Positions 22,025 through 31,863 of a stretch of 64,000 nucleotides of DNA are shown here, in pieces. A program made the position numbers and the translations under genes. Positions within the stretch are counted from its first letter, which is position 1; the number at the start of each line of letters is the position of its first letter. This DNA comes from Adenophora triphylla var. japonica (lineage: Eukaryota > Streptophyta > Magnoliopsida > Asterales > Campanulaceae), in the NCBI GenBank assembly GCA_022495995.1, contig JAFEMH010002435.1:248001-312000 (forward strand), given 5' to 3'. Below the pieces are notes generated by a model, which ran no database searches, was not told where the DNA came from, and was given only the letters and a program-made list of their open reading frames with translations.

Positions 22025-22305
22025 TTCCTCTGTCTCAGTTCACTTGATACTTATTTCCATTTTGATCCGTTTCAGCTTACTTGACACTTTTCAAAATAGC
22101 CTACTTTTTATAATTTTATATTCACTCTACCCCACCACTCATTCTCTCTCTTCATTTTTCACCACTCAATTTATTCAACTAACACTACTATTTATCCCAT
22201 TCATTCTCTCTCTTCATTTTCTACCATACTTTTTTTTTATTTTATTCTTTTTTCTTAGTTCTTGTGCCCACCTCTTGGGTGTCAAGTGAGGTGGGACGGA
22301 GGGAG
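22025..22305. mobile_element. Stowaway-like MITE 1
   Basis: Ends TTCCTCTGTCTCAGTTCACTTGATAC and GTCAAGTGAGGTGGGACGGAGGGAG are inverted repeats of the CTCCCTCCGTCC type, flanked by TA. 281 bp, no coding capacity. It belongs to the Tc1/mariner-derived Stowaway group by ends and TA target. Confidence 0.75.
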
Positions 22306-22347
22306 TACATACTAGGTCATGTTTAGTTTTTTAAAAGGCGTGATATA

Positions 22348-22591
22348 CTTCCTCCGTCTCACGATAATCTGTAAAAAGACACCTTTTGAGCGTCCCACAA
22401 TAATCTGTACTTTCTCAAAATGAAAATGAGATCCACTTGTCTCTACTCATAACCATTATCCACTTATTCCACTTTCTCTTTCCTATCCAACATCTACACT
22501 CATAATACATCACCTTTTTCATCTTTTACCTTAATTTTCGTGCCAAGTTTTTTTTTTTTTTTTTTTTCACATTTCTTCGGGACGGAGGGAG
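22348..22591. mobile_element. Stowaway-like MITE 2
   Basis: CTTCCTCCGTCTCACGATAATCTG at the left and CGGGACGGAGGGAG at the right, with TA on both sides. The interior holds a poly-T run (22545-22567). Non-coding. Confidence 0.7.
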
Positions 22592-22781
22592 TATAGTTTA
22601 ACAACCCACACGCCAAACTTTCCTTCTAAGGAGGATCTGATCTACCTCAGTGCGTGACGTTCACGCGACTTTGGCCCATCGTCCCACAGTTGGGTTCTGG
22701 TAAGAATGTGGATGGCTTATGAGCCCATCTCAGGAACCCAATAACCTTCTGGTTGGACGAGCCTTTAAGGCCTGACTTATA

Positions 22782-23040
22782 CTCCCTCCGTCCTAATAAT
22801 AAGTTCATCATTTTAGCTTCGGCACGCAAATTAAGAAAATTGATGAGTAGAGAAAATGTTGTAAGTGTAATAATAAAATAGGAGAGAGAATGAGTGGAGA
22901 AAATAATAAATTTGAAAAATATTTTGAGTATAATAGTAAAATAAGAGAGAAAATAAGTGGGTGAAATAGTAAAGATTCTTTACCATTTTAAAAAAGGTGA
23001 AATAAAAAGTAAAGTTACGACTGAAATGAAAAGGAGGGAG
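22782..23040. mobile_element. Stowaway-like MITE 3
   Basis: CTCCCTCCGTCCTAATAATAAG at the left, AAAAGGAGGGAG at the right, TA flanks. Interior of repeated GTAAAATAGGAGAGAAAATAAGTGG-like phrases. Non-coding. Confidence 0.7.
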
Positions 23041-24410
23041 TATATTGCATTGCCCAGGCTTGGACGGGATCGGTACTATATTAATATTTTGAATGTTGCA
23101 CATTAAAATCAAGTCTGCGCTTTAAAAGTGCACCTGAAGTCCCAGAGAAAAGCCTTTTTTTTTTTTTTTTTTAAGATACATTTTTTATACTTTTTTTCAT
23201 TTACCTAATATTTTATCTATTCATTTCATTTAACCTTCTACAATGGCTAAATTAAATTAAATTTCAACTCCCTCCAACTCATCATTCTATTCCCCACCAC
23301 TTTTATTTTATTTATATTCTCTATTTTTATTATTAGTAAAATAATAATAATAATAATAATTATTATTATTATTTATAATTAAAAAAAAAATTCACACTTA
23401 ATTAAAAAAATATTGCATCAATTTATAAGAAAAAAATAATGATTTTTTTAAATAAAGGTTAAATGAAGAAGGATAATTGAGAAATGAGTGTTTTTTTTGT
23501 CCAAATCAAATGAAACTTATATCAATTTGTAGGGAAAAAAATGATGAATTTTGGTGAAAAAAAAATTAAAAAAATAATAATTTACTAGGTGATAATTCAG
23601 CTCAAAGATTTGGGATAAAAATTTTTTGAAAATCTGACGAATCAATCAGAGCATGACACGTGTCCCATTCATGAAAAACAAAAAAAAAAAGGAAAAAAAC
23701 GAACGCCTCACGCGCCTTGTTGGGCCGTGAGGCGCACGCGCCTCATTCGAATCAATCAAAAGCCGCCATGTGTCAGTCAATTTTTTTTTTACAACTAGAT
23801 GAAATTTATCATCCAACAATTTCATTCACCCCGTTGCAAGATTTCATTCCACTTAAACCCATTTCATCCACACTTTCATTCCACCATTGTGGATAGTCTA
23901 AGAGAGTTACCCTCCTTTGCTATCGATAAGGAAAGTAGTTGCTCAATTATATATACGGATTCATGTTTAATTTTTTTAGGAAAAGTGAGTATAAAACGTA
24001 AAATAGGAGAGAGAAGTAAGGTGGAGATTTTTTTAATGAGTGTGATTAGTGGGACCCGTTGATATTGTTGATATTTTACGTAAATTACATTTGCAAAAAT
24101 TTATAATATTTAATTATGAGATGAAGGGAGTATATGTTTATCGACCACTTGAAATCCAGTAAATAATTTTGGGAAATTTTACCCATAAGTTTTTTTTGGG
24201 ATAAATCGCTTACCATCAAATTCCTCATTAATTTATATTGTATTCTATATATGCAGTATGCAAAATTTGAAAATTATGATACAATATACTCAATGGTCAA
24301 CGGTCGTCGGAATTCGGTCGCCGAATACGCGTCGAAATCCGATCAACAGTCGCCGACGTCAATTGTTATCATCAATATTGGATTATATGAGTATGCAGTA
24401 TTATGCATTA
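23041..24410. other. AT-rich intergenic DNA with a GC-rich palindromic patch
   Basis: Mostly AT-rich with poly-A/T and a short AAT/ATT inverted tract (23340-23370). At 23700-23750 an isolated GC-rich block has GCCTCACGCGCC facing GGCCGTGAGGCGCACGCGCC. It is flanked by AATCAATCA repeats and by GACACGTGTCC (about 23655) and GCCATGTGTCAG (about 23765), so it may be the core of a degraded inverted-repeat element. No gene is supported. Confidence 0.45.
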
Positions 24411-24666
24411 CTCCCTCTGTCCCATAAAACATTACCCCTTTTACTATTTTGGGCGTCCCACTTTAAAGTTTCACTTTTCTAAAAAGTAAATTTTTTATTA
24501 CTTCTTTATTCATGGGATTCACTCGTCATACTCACAACACTTTTCAAATTTACTATTCTCTCCACTCATTCTCTCTCCTCCCACTCACAACACCTACTTT
24601 AATAACATTATTCCTTATTTTTCGTTCTCAACAGTAAAGGGGTAAAATTTTGCGGAACGGAGAAAG
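24411..24666. mobile_element. Stowaway-like MITE 4
   Basis: CTCCCTCTGTCCCATAAAACATTACCCC at the left faces GGGGTAAAATTTTGCGGAACGGAGAAAG at the right. The long terminal inverted repeat is flanked by TA. Non-coding. Confidence 0.75.
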
Positions 24667-24802
24667 TACTTTATATGCAATATTATTAAAGAATAATAAA
24701 ACATGATAATATAGTATGAAAAAAAGTTTATGGGACATATTATGAAACTTTCTTAAAACTTATTTGACATTTTTCCATATTATGAAACTTTCTTAAAACT
24801 TA

Positions 24803-25073
24803 CTCCCTCCGTCCCACCTTATTACAAATCATTTTTCCGGGCACAATTATTAAGAAATATTATTAAGATAATGAAAATGTGTGGTAGGAAATGAAGAGAG
24901 AGAATGAGTGGAGTTGGTTGAATAAATTGTGTGGTAGGAAATGAAGAGAGAGAATGAGTGGGTGGGGTAGGGTGAATATAAAATAATAAATTTATTTCCA
25001 TTTTGGACAGTTTGTATTCACGTGGGACGGACCAAAAAGGAAATAAGTTTGTATTCACGTGGGACGGAGGGAG
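24803..25073. mobile_element. Stowaway-like MITE 5
   Basis: CTCCCTCCGTCCCACCTTATTACAAA at the left and CACGTGGGACGGAGGGAG at the right, TA flanks. The right terminus is partly duplicated: GTTTGTATTCACGTGGGACGG occurs twice, near 25010 and 25048. Non-coding. Confidence 0.75.
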
Positions 25074-25783
25074 TATTTGACATTTTTCCATAATTATGAG
25101 TTGTTAAGGATAAAGTAATAATTACAGAGTGTGGTACAAATAGTACTTTCCTCGTTTCAAAAATGAATGATGATTTTTTTTTTTCAAGAATTGAATATTT
25201 TTAATCATTCATTTTGAATATTTTTTGTACAGATGTAATGCAAAATAGTATTCAAATAAATTAAAAGTAAATAAATATCTTGTAGCCTTATAAATGAAAA
25301 GAAGACAAAAGATTTAACAGATAACAAAATAGTCTTCAAATAGATTTAACATTGCATCGTTTTTTTTTAAAAAATAGTTTTAATATATTTTTGCAACGGT
25401 ACAAATAAATAATTTATATCTTTTAAAAGAAATATTTAAGAGTTGCTCTTATGAAAAACTAGTTTTTTCATAACATTATGAAAAAAAATGTGTTTTTGAA
25501 CCCGATACGCGTATTGAACCGGAGACCGGTTCAGTAACAAAATTGAACCGTCTTTTGTCAACTCAAATACAAACGAACACACAGTTACACACAGTAAAAC
25601 ACAGAGTTACGACGCCGCAACAGAGAAATTCATCGACCTAAATCAAAATTCAATCGAAAATCATTCTGTTTCAGACAATTTAGGTAATATATGATTCACT
25701 GTCAATTATAGACTATGAATTCATATATTTACAATCGTTCCTAATTGTTTTATTCAATACTGGCGATTTTTGATTAGGTTAAG

Positions 25784-25922
25784 ATGGGCTTACGTGATTT
25801 TGAAGATGAAACTGGAGATAATACTACTGTAATTGATAGAATTCAGCACGAAGATGAAACTGGAGATAATGCTACTGTAATTGATAAAATTCTGCACGAA
25901 ATTGATTATAATCACGATACAG
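25784..25922 (+). CDS. Candidate 5' exon of the MULE (+ strand gene)
   Basis: ATG followed by 46 codons (MGLRDFEDETGDNTTVIDR..) ending at a good donor, CACGATACAG/GTAAGCC. The segment DETGDNxTVIDxI is repeated twice in tandem. Acidic short first exons are common upstream of FAR1-type DNA-binding domains, but its phase (one base left over) does not fit the transposase exon at 28670 directly. An extra exon or a change has to be assumed, or it belongs to another transcript. No domain is recognised. Confidence 0.4.
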
Positions 25923-26975
25923 GTAAGCCAATTTCATAATGCCAGTTTTTTTTATATATAATGCTAGTAGTTTGAAGTGACAATTTTAATTTTTTTTAAT
26001 TTACCAGTGATACTTTGTTGATTGAAGTGTCAAATTTTGTTATTAGGAGTGCCAATATTACTTATTTTAAGTACCAGTTTGTGTTATTTGGAGTGTCAGT
26101 CTTACTTATTTGTAGCTTCAGCCATTGTCTTGTTATATAAGTGCCAGTTAGTGTGGTTTGAAGTGCCAGTTTTAATTTTTTAATGTGCCAGTATTTTTTA
26201 TAATATTGTCCAGTGAGTGTTGTTTAGAGTGTCAGTGATACTTTGATGATTGAAGTGCCAGTTTGTGTTATTTAGAGTGCCAGTATTACTTATTTGGAGT
26301 GCCAGTCTTACTTATTTGTAGCTTCAGCCACTGTCTTTTTATTAAAGTGCCAGTTAGTGTAGTTTGAAGTGCCAGTTTTAATTTTTTAATGTGCCAGTGT
26401 TTTTATAATATTGTCCAGTGAGTGTTGTTTAGAGTGTCAGTGATACTTTGTTGATTGAAGTGCCGGTTTGTGTTATTTAGAGTACCAGTATTACTTATTT
26501 GGAGTGCCAGTTTGTGTTATTTAGAGTACCAGTATTCCAACTGATACTTAAAATAAGTAATACTTTGTTGATTGAAGTATATTCCGTGGAGAATATTACT
26601 TATTTGGAGTGCATGTTTGTGTTATTATTTTTTAATGGTGAAATAGTGATAAGTTTATCTGTAAAGGTAAGTGCATTGAATTCATTGACCATAAGTTGTT
26701 TCATGGACACATGTCCATAAGCAGTAGGGCCAATTTCAAATGCATGCACTAGGACAGGTGTTCCAAGTTGAGTAATAAAAAAACAAAAAAACAGACACAG
26801 ATTCAATAGTTAGCCCAACTAGTACTGTTCCATTTTGTCCATAAGCAATAGAGCCAAATTTCAACTGATATCACACAGATTCAATAGTTAACTCCATTTT
26901 ATCAGTATAAATAAGTTATATCTTCACTTCTTTTTTATTTCTAAATTTCATCTAAAAAGCAATCAATTTCTCGGT

Positions 26976-27269
26976 ATGAGTACGAGTAGGTCAGTCAAGT
27001 CTGAGAAAAATGTTGAAGATTATGAAGAAGAAAGAGCTGCTAAAAAAAATTCAGATATCTTAGAAGATATTAAGGAGGGATCTTATAGTTTGAGGAACAG
27101 GTCAGGTGAACTCCACTACCCATTGTGCATCAAGAACAGCAGGAAGTCATCATGGACTTGGGATTCTATTCTGGTGCATGCCAAGGATCATGGGGCATCT
27201 AAAGCTTATGGAGAGAGAGATATGTATTCCCACCTGGCTCTGCACAAGTATATGACAGACCAGCATTAG
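26976..27269 (+). CDS. zf-XS-like short protein A
   Basis: 97 codons, no intron needed. A basic/acidic N-terminus (MSTSRSVKSEKNVEDYEEER) is followed at residues 43-97 by a zinc-finger-like unit: HYPLC, WTWDSILVHAKDHG, then HLALHKYM. This matches the zf-XS pattern of plant SGS3/IDN2 proteins (CPxC..., L..HA..xG..., H.AL..YL), except that the first Cys reads Tyr. SGS3/IDN2-type proteins bind double-stranded RNA in post-transcriptional silencing and RNA-directed DNA methylation. There are no XS or XH domains here. Family assignment is by pattern only. Confidence 0.5.
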   Translation: MSTSRSVKSEKNVEDYEEERAAKKNSDILEDIKEGSYSLRNRSGELHYPLCIKNSRKSSWTWDSILVHAKDHGASKAYGERDMYSHLALHKYMTDQH

Positions 27270-27659
27270 TATTCCAATGAATGTTGTTTGAGGTGCAAGT
27301 TTGTGTTGTTTAGAAACATCAATTTCATTTCCTCTTTGTGTGTATCTTTCCAGTACTTGTTATTTCATTTCCTCTTAGTTGTATCTTTCCAGTGCTTGTT
27401 ATTGAATGTGCCAGTTTTTGTTATTGAATGTGCCAGTATTTAATATTGAATATGCCAGTGTTTAATATTGAATATGTCAGTGTTTAATATTTGAAGTGCC
27501 AGTTAGTGTGGTTTGAAGTGCCAATTTTAATTTTTGAATGTGCCAGTGTTTTTATAATGTGCCAGTATTACTTATTTGAAGCACATTCAGATAACAATAC
27601 ATCACCTATATTACAAAATACATCAAACACAACAATATTAAAAACAGAATTTAGTACCA

Positions 27660-28046
27660 TTAAACACTACCACTACCACCTGCACCATCATCGCCTACGT
27701 TGTCATTCAATTTGTTTTTTGGATCATATTCATTCAAAATACATTCCAAATACATTTTCAAAGCCTTGTGGTGAATCCTAGCAGCTTCATCAATATTGTG
27801 AGCATTGCCAACCTCATGAGCATGATTGACTATCCCCACATAATCCTTATCCTTACAATTGCGTCCCTTACATGGCTCCAATGGACAACGAAATGAGGGA
27901 GTTCCATTTTCAGAAGAAGGCTGCAAAACAACAAGATGACCATAGAGGAATTTTTGGTAGCACACCATGTATATTTTCCAACTTTTATCATCATTTGAAT
28001 CACCCAAAGTTGGCTCACTAGAATTTTCCTTGCCTTTGTTCATCAT
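27660..28046 (-). CDS. zf-XS-like short protein B
   Basis: 128 codons on the - strand, facing protein A. The core reads FRCPLEPCKGRNCKDKD, YVGIVNHAHEVGNA, AARIHHKALKMYLE, a closer fit to zf-XS (C-P-x-C, then HA..VG, then H-x-AL-x-YL) than protein A and with the first Cys kept. The C-terminus is Asp/Asn/Gly-rich and low complexity. It starts MMNKGKENSSEPT. The reading frame is open throughout, unlike the transposase and Ulp1 genes of the same element. Function is unknown. An RNA-silencing link is inferred from the zinc-finger family. Confidence 0.5.
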   Translation of the reverse strand: MMNKGKENSSEPTLGDSNDDKSWKIYMVCYQKFLYGHLVVLQPSSENGTPSFRCPLEPCKGRNCKDKDYVGIVNHAHEVGNAHNIDEAARIHHKALKMYLECILNEYDPKNKLNDNVGDDGAGGSGSV

Positions 28047-28669
28047 GTAAATAATAATAATAATAAAAACACAATATAAATTATTAAAGGTAGAATTTTT
28101 CTTGAACTTGATGTATATGCTTGCCTTTGGACAGATTTATATAGGCTGAGTACTTGAAACCAGACAAAAAAGTTGGTCAATGAATTCAATGCACTTACCA
28201 GTATGTATGCATTTATTACTCATTGAATTCAATGGTAATTTGAATGCTTTTTTGACCATTAAAGACAAGCAAACTTGTCATTATTTATTACTGTCGAAGG
28301 AGGTATATTCCACGGAATATACTTTCTCAATAAATATAATATCCAGTGAATGTTGTTTGAAGTGCCAGTTTGTGTTGTTAGGAGTGCCAGTATTACTTAT
28401 TTTAAGTACCCGTTTGTGTTATTTCGAGTGCCAGTGTTACTTATTTGTAGCTTCAGTCACTGTGTTGTTATTGAAGTGCCAGTTAATGTGGTTTGAAGTG
28501 CTAGTTTTAATTTTTGAATGTGCCAGTGTTTTTTATAATATTGTCCAGTGAGTGTTGTTTGAAGTGCCAGTATTACTTATTTGAAGTACCAGTATTTTCA
28601 ATGTAATATGCCAGCATCTGTTTTTCAATGTTATTGCCAATCTAATTTTTTATTTTTATTTGCAACAAG

Positions 28670-31137
28670 CCATATTGATATTACTTCATCACTGCTGGGT
28701 ATAAAAGCAAAGACATGGGAAGAACTGTATCAATTGTACAAGGATCATTCAAATGCATTGGGATTCAGTGTTAAAATGACAACCTTGCGTGTCTCTAAGA
28801 AAACATCAAGGCGTGTCTCTAAGAAAACATTAAGGCCAATAGATAAATATTTTATGTGTTCATGCCAAGGATGCACATAAAGAGGAAATGAAATTGATGT
28901 TCCAGCTCCAATAGAAGTTGGTGAAGTAGAGATTCCATCTCCATTGGAAAGAATTGAAAACCCAAAGAGGAAATTGAGGAAAAAGAAAGCCCCTTCTAAA
29001 AGGACAGGTTGTCAGGCTCTTATGAGAGTAAAATTGCTAATTAAAGAAGACTTGTATGTAGTTGCACGGCACGAAACTGAACACAACCATGAGATGACAA
29101 GGCCAGAATGGAACCACTTCAAGCGTAGCGAGAGGTCGATATCAGAAGCTACAGAAAAAATAATAGAGCAATTTGAAGAAGCTGGCATCAAGCCAACTGA
29201 TGGATTTAATGTTTTGGCAAAAACAGCTGGTGGGGAAGAATATGTTGGGCATACAAGAAGAGATCATCTTAACTTTGTACAGAGATTGAGAATGGAAAAA
29301 ATAGAAATGGGCGATGCACAAACTATAGTTGATAGACTGAGCCAAATTCAGGATGAAGGATTCTACTTCAAAATGCAGTTTGGGGAAGAAAGTAGACTCA
29401 GTACTTTGTTTTGGAGAGATGGTATGATGAGGGAGGATTATGAATTGTATGGGGATGTTGTTGTGTTTGATACAACTTATAACACAAATAAATACAATTT
29501 TATTTGTGCACCAATAGTTGGAGTGAACAACCATTGGAACCTTTGTGATGTTTGGTTGTGCTTTCTTAACAAATGAAAAGACAGAAACATTTGCTTGGCT
29601 TCTCAAAGAATTTGTAAAATCAATGGGTGGAAAAGAACCAAAAACAATTTTCACCGATCAAGACTTTGCAATGTCGAAAGCGATTGAAGAGGTAACTTTT
29701 ATTTTATTTCCAATGTTTCATTTATTGTTTTTTTACTATGTTACTGTTAATTTAATAGTAGGTGATTTGTAACACTTTTATATGTGCCATTGCATGTGTT
29801 AGTATGTGCCAGTACATGTTTTAGACAGTGCCAGTACTTGTGTTAGTAAGTGCCAGTACATGTTTTAGACAGTGCCAGTACTTGTCTAATTAAGTGCCAG
29901 TTCATGTTTTACACAGTGCCAGTACTTGTGTTAGTAAGTGCCAGTTCATGTGTTATAATGTACCAGTGTTAGATTTATATGCACTTGTATTTATTCTTTT
30001 ATAGTGTTTGACTATATTATAAATTATTGATAGGTTTTTGAGGGAAGAACAAGACATAGGTTATGCTTGTGGCACATTCAACAAAATGCTATAGATCACT
30101 TTGGACAACTAAAGACAGATGAAGAATTTAAAAAGGAATTCAACAATTGCTTGAGAGGATGTAGTGATGAATCTGAATTTGAAAATTATTGGCATTCAAT
30201 GCTAGAAAAATATAACCTTCTTGAGAACAGATGGTTCAATCGTTTATATAGCTTAAGAGAGAAATGGTGTACAACATTGAGTAAATATTTTTTCTCAGCT
30301 AGCATATTATCTTCACAGAGAAGTGAGAGCACAAATCATGCCATATGTTTCAAAGCAAATAGAAGCACGTCCCTAACACAATTCTTTGATATATTCAATG
30401 AGACTGTAAAACGTTGGAGAAGTATGGAGCAACGAAAGGAATTTGATTCAATAAACTCAAAGCCTCGCACAGAAATACATGGAGCTTTAATAAGACATGC
30501 AAGGGAGGTTTACACGGAGGAAATATTCAGATTTTTTGAGAATGAGGTCAAGGCAGCTTTTGCTGCAAAGTTTAATATTGGCTTTTGCTTAGATGAAAAC
30601 AACAAGTTGTTTGATGTTGCTCATGAGAACCATCCAGACAAGTTTGAAAGGGTACTTTTCTCGCGAAATAATGAAAAGATAACTGTCGACTGTACATGCA
30701 ATCATTTTAGTGAGGTCGGTTGGTTGTGCTTTCATTGCATTAAGGTTCTCAACTTGACAAATATCGATCGGATAATCTACTACTCCAACTAAGCAACGCA
30801 ATTCAATTCCTTGGAAACAAAAAATGGCGAGAAAGTACTACGATTTAATGATGACATGCCATGAAAACAGTGATGCAAGAAGAATTCTAGAAGATGGGTT
30901 TAATAGAGATACATTGCTAGTACAAGAAATACTCTCCCGAAATGTACAAGGTGTTGGACCAACAACAAGTGAAAATAATAGTGCTTCAACAAGCACAACA
31001 TTCAGTGCACCTACAGTGATGGATCCTGTACGTGCAGATACAAAGGGTAGAAAAAGAAAACCTAAAACAAAGTTTGAACGGAGAAAACCAATTACTAATG
31101 AGTATGGTTCGAAGACCCCGAATGAACACTTGATTTG
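28670..31137 (+). pseudogene. FAR1-like MULE transposase
   Basis: Exon A (28670-29691) has the FAR1 zinc-finger DNA-binding region: TWEELYQLYKDHSNALGFSV, FMCSCQGCT, CQALMRVKLL, RHETEHNHEM. The MULE transposase core follows with VVVFDTTYNTNKYNF (first Asp) and TIFTDQDFAMSKAI (second Asp). The 342-bp intron 29692-30033 has GT/AG ends. Exon B (30034-) has HRLCLWHIQQNA, SSQRSESTNHAI (Glu candidate) and the SWIM finger VDCTCNHF..GWLCFHCIKVL. A tail in another frame (30824-31137) ends RKPITNEYGSKTPNEHLI. Breaks are a stop at 28879, a frameshift near 29541 and a frame change near 30785. A 24-bp in-frame duplication (RVSKKTxR twice) lies near 28790. It would cut and join element ends in the nucleus but is inactive as read. 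Confidence 0.88.
29692..30033 (+). other. Transposase intron filled with GTGCCAGT repeats
   Basis: Phase-0 intron, donor GAAGAG/GTAACT and acceptor TTGATAG/GTTTTT. Its middle (29790-29960) alternates AAGTGCCAGTACATG and CAGTGCCAGTACTTG about seven times with a period near 28 bp, i.e. two alternating phrase types. Confidence 0.8.
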
Positions 31138-31863
31138 ATATTTTTGTAACCAAACTTTATTGTTTTCACACTGTTACAACTGATTGTATTATAATTTTTT
31201 AAGTATTGCCAGTTTTTGATATTAAATATGCCAGTGTTTGTTATTGAATGTGCCAGTGTTTAATATTTGAAGTACCAGTGATGCCTGTTTCTGTTTATTA
31301 AATATATTACCAGTACACAGGTTTTGTATTGCCAGTCTTTGTTATTGGATGTGCTAGGCCTGGTTGTGTACACTGGTTTTGTAGTTTAATATTAACATTG
31401 CCTGCTTCAGTATATAAAAATACCAGCATCAATGTAACAAAATGCCAGTATCATTGTTTAAATGTGCCAGTGTTTATTATTTGATGAACCAGTGAAGGCC
31501 TGGTTCTCTTTATTAAATATATTTCCAGTACACATGTTTTGAAGTGCCAGTGTTTTTTATTGAATGTGCCAGGCCTTGTTGTGTACACTGGTTTTGTAAT
31601 ACAATGTTTTAAAGTGCCAGCATCAGTGTATAGAAATGCCAGTATCAATGTAACAAAGTGCCAGCATAATTGTTTAAATGTGCCATCATCAGTTAATAAA
31701 AGTGGCAGCATCAGTGTTTCAAAAGTGCCATTGTTGTTTTTCAATAGTACCAACATTGCATCAATAAAAATGTTAAAAATAACACTAATTCACTTATAAA
31801 AAAATAATAATTCAAATACAAACAATTCAAATACAAACAATTCAAATACAAACACTAATTCAT

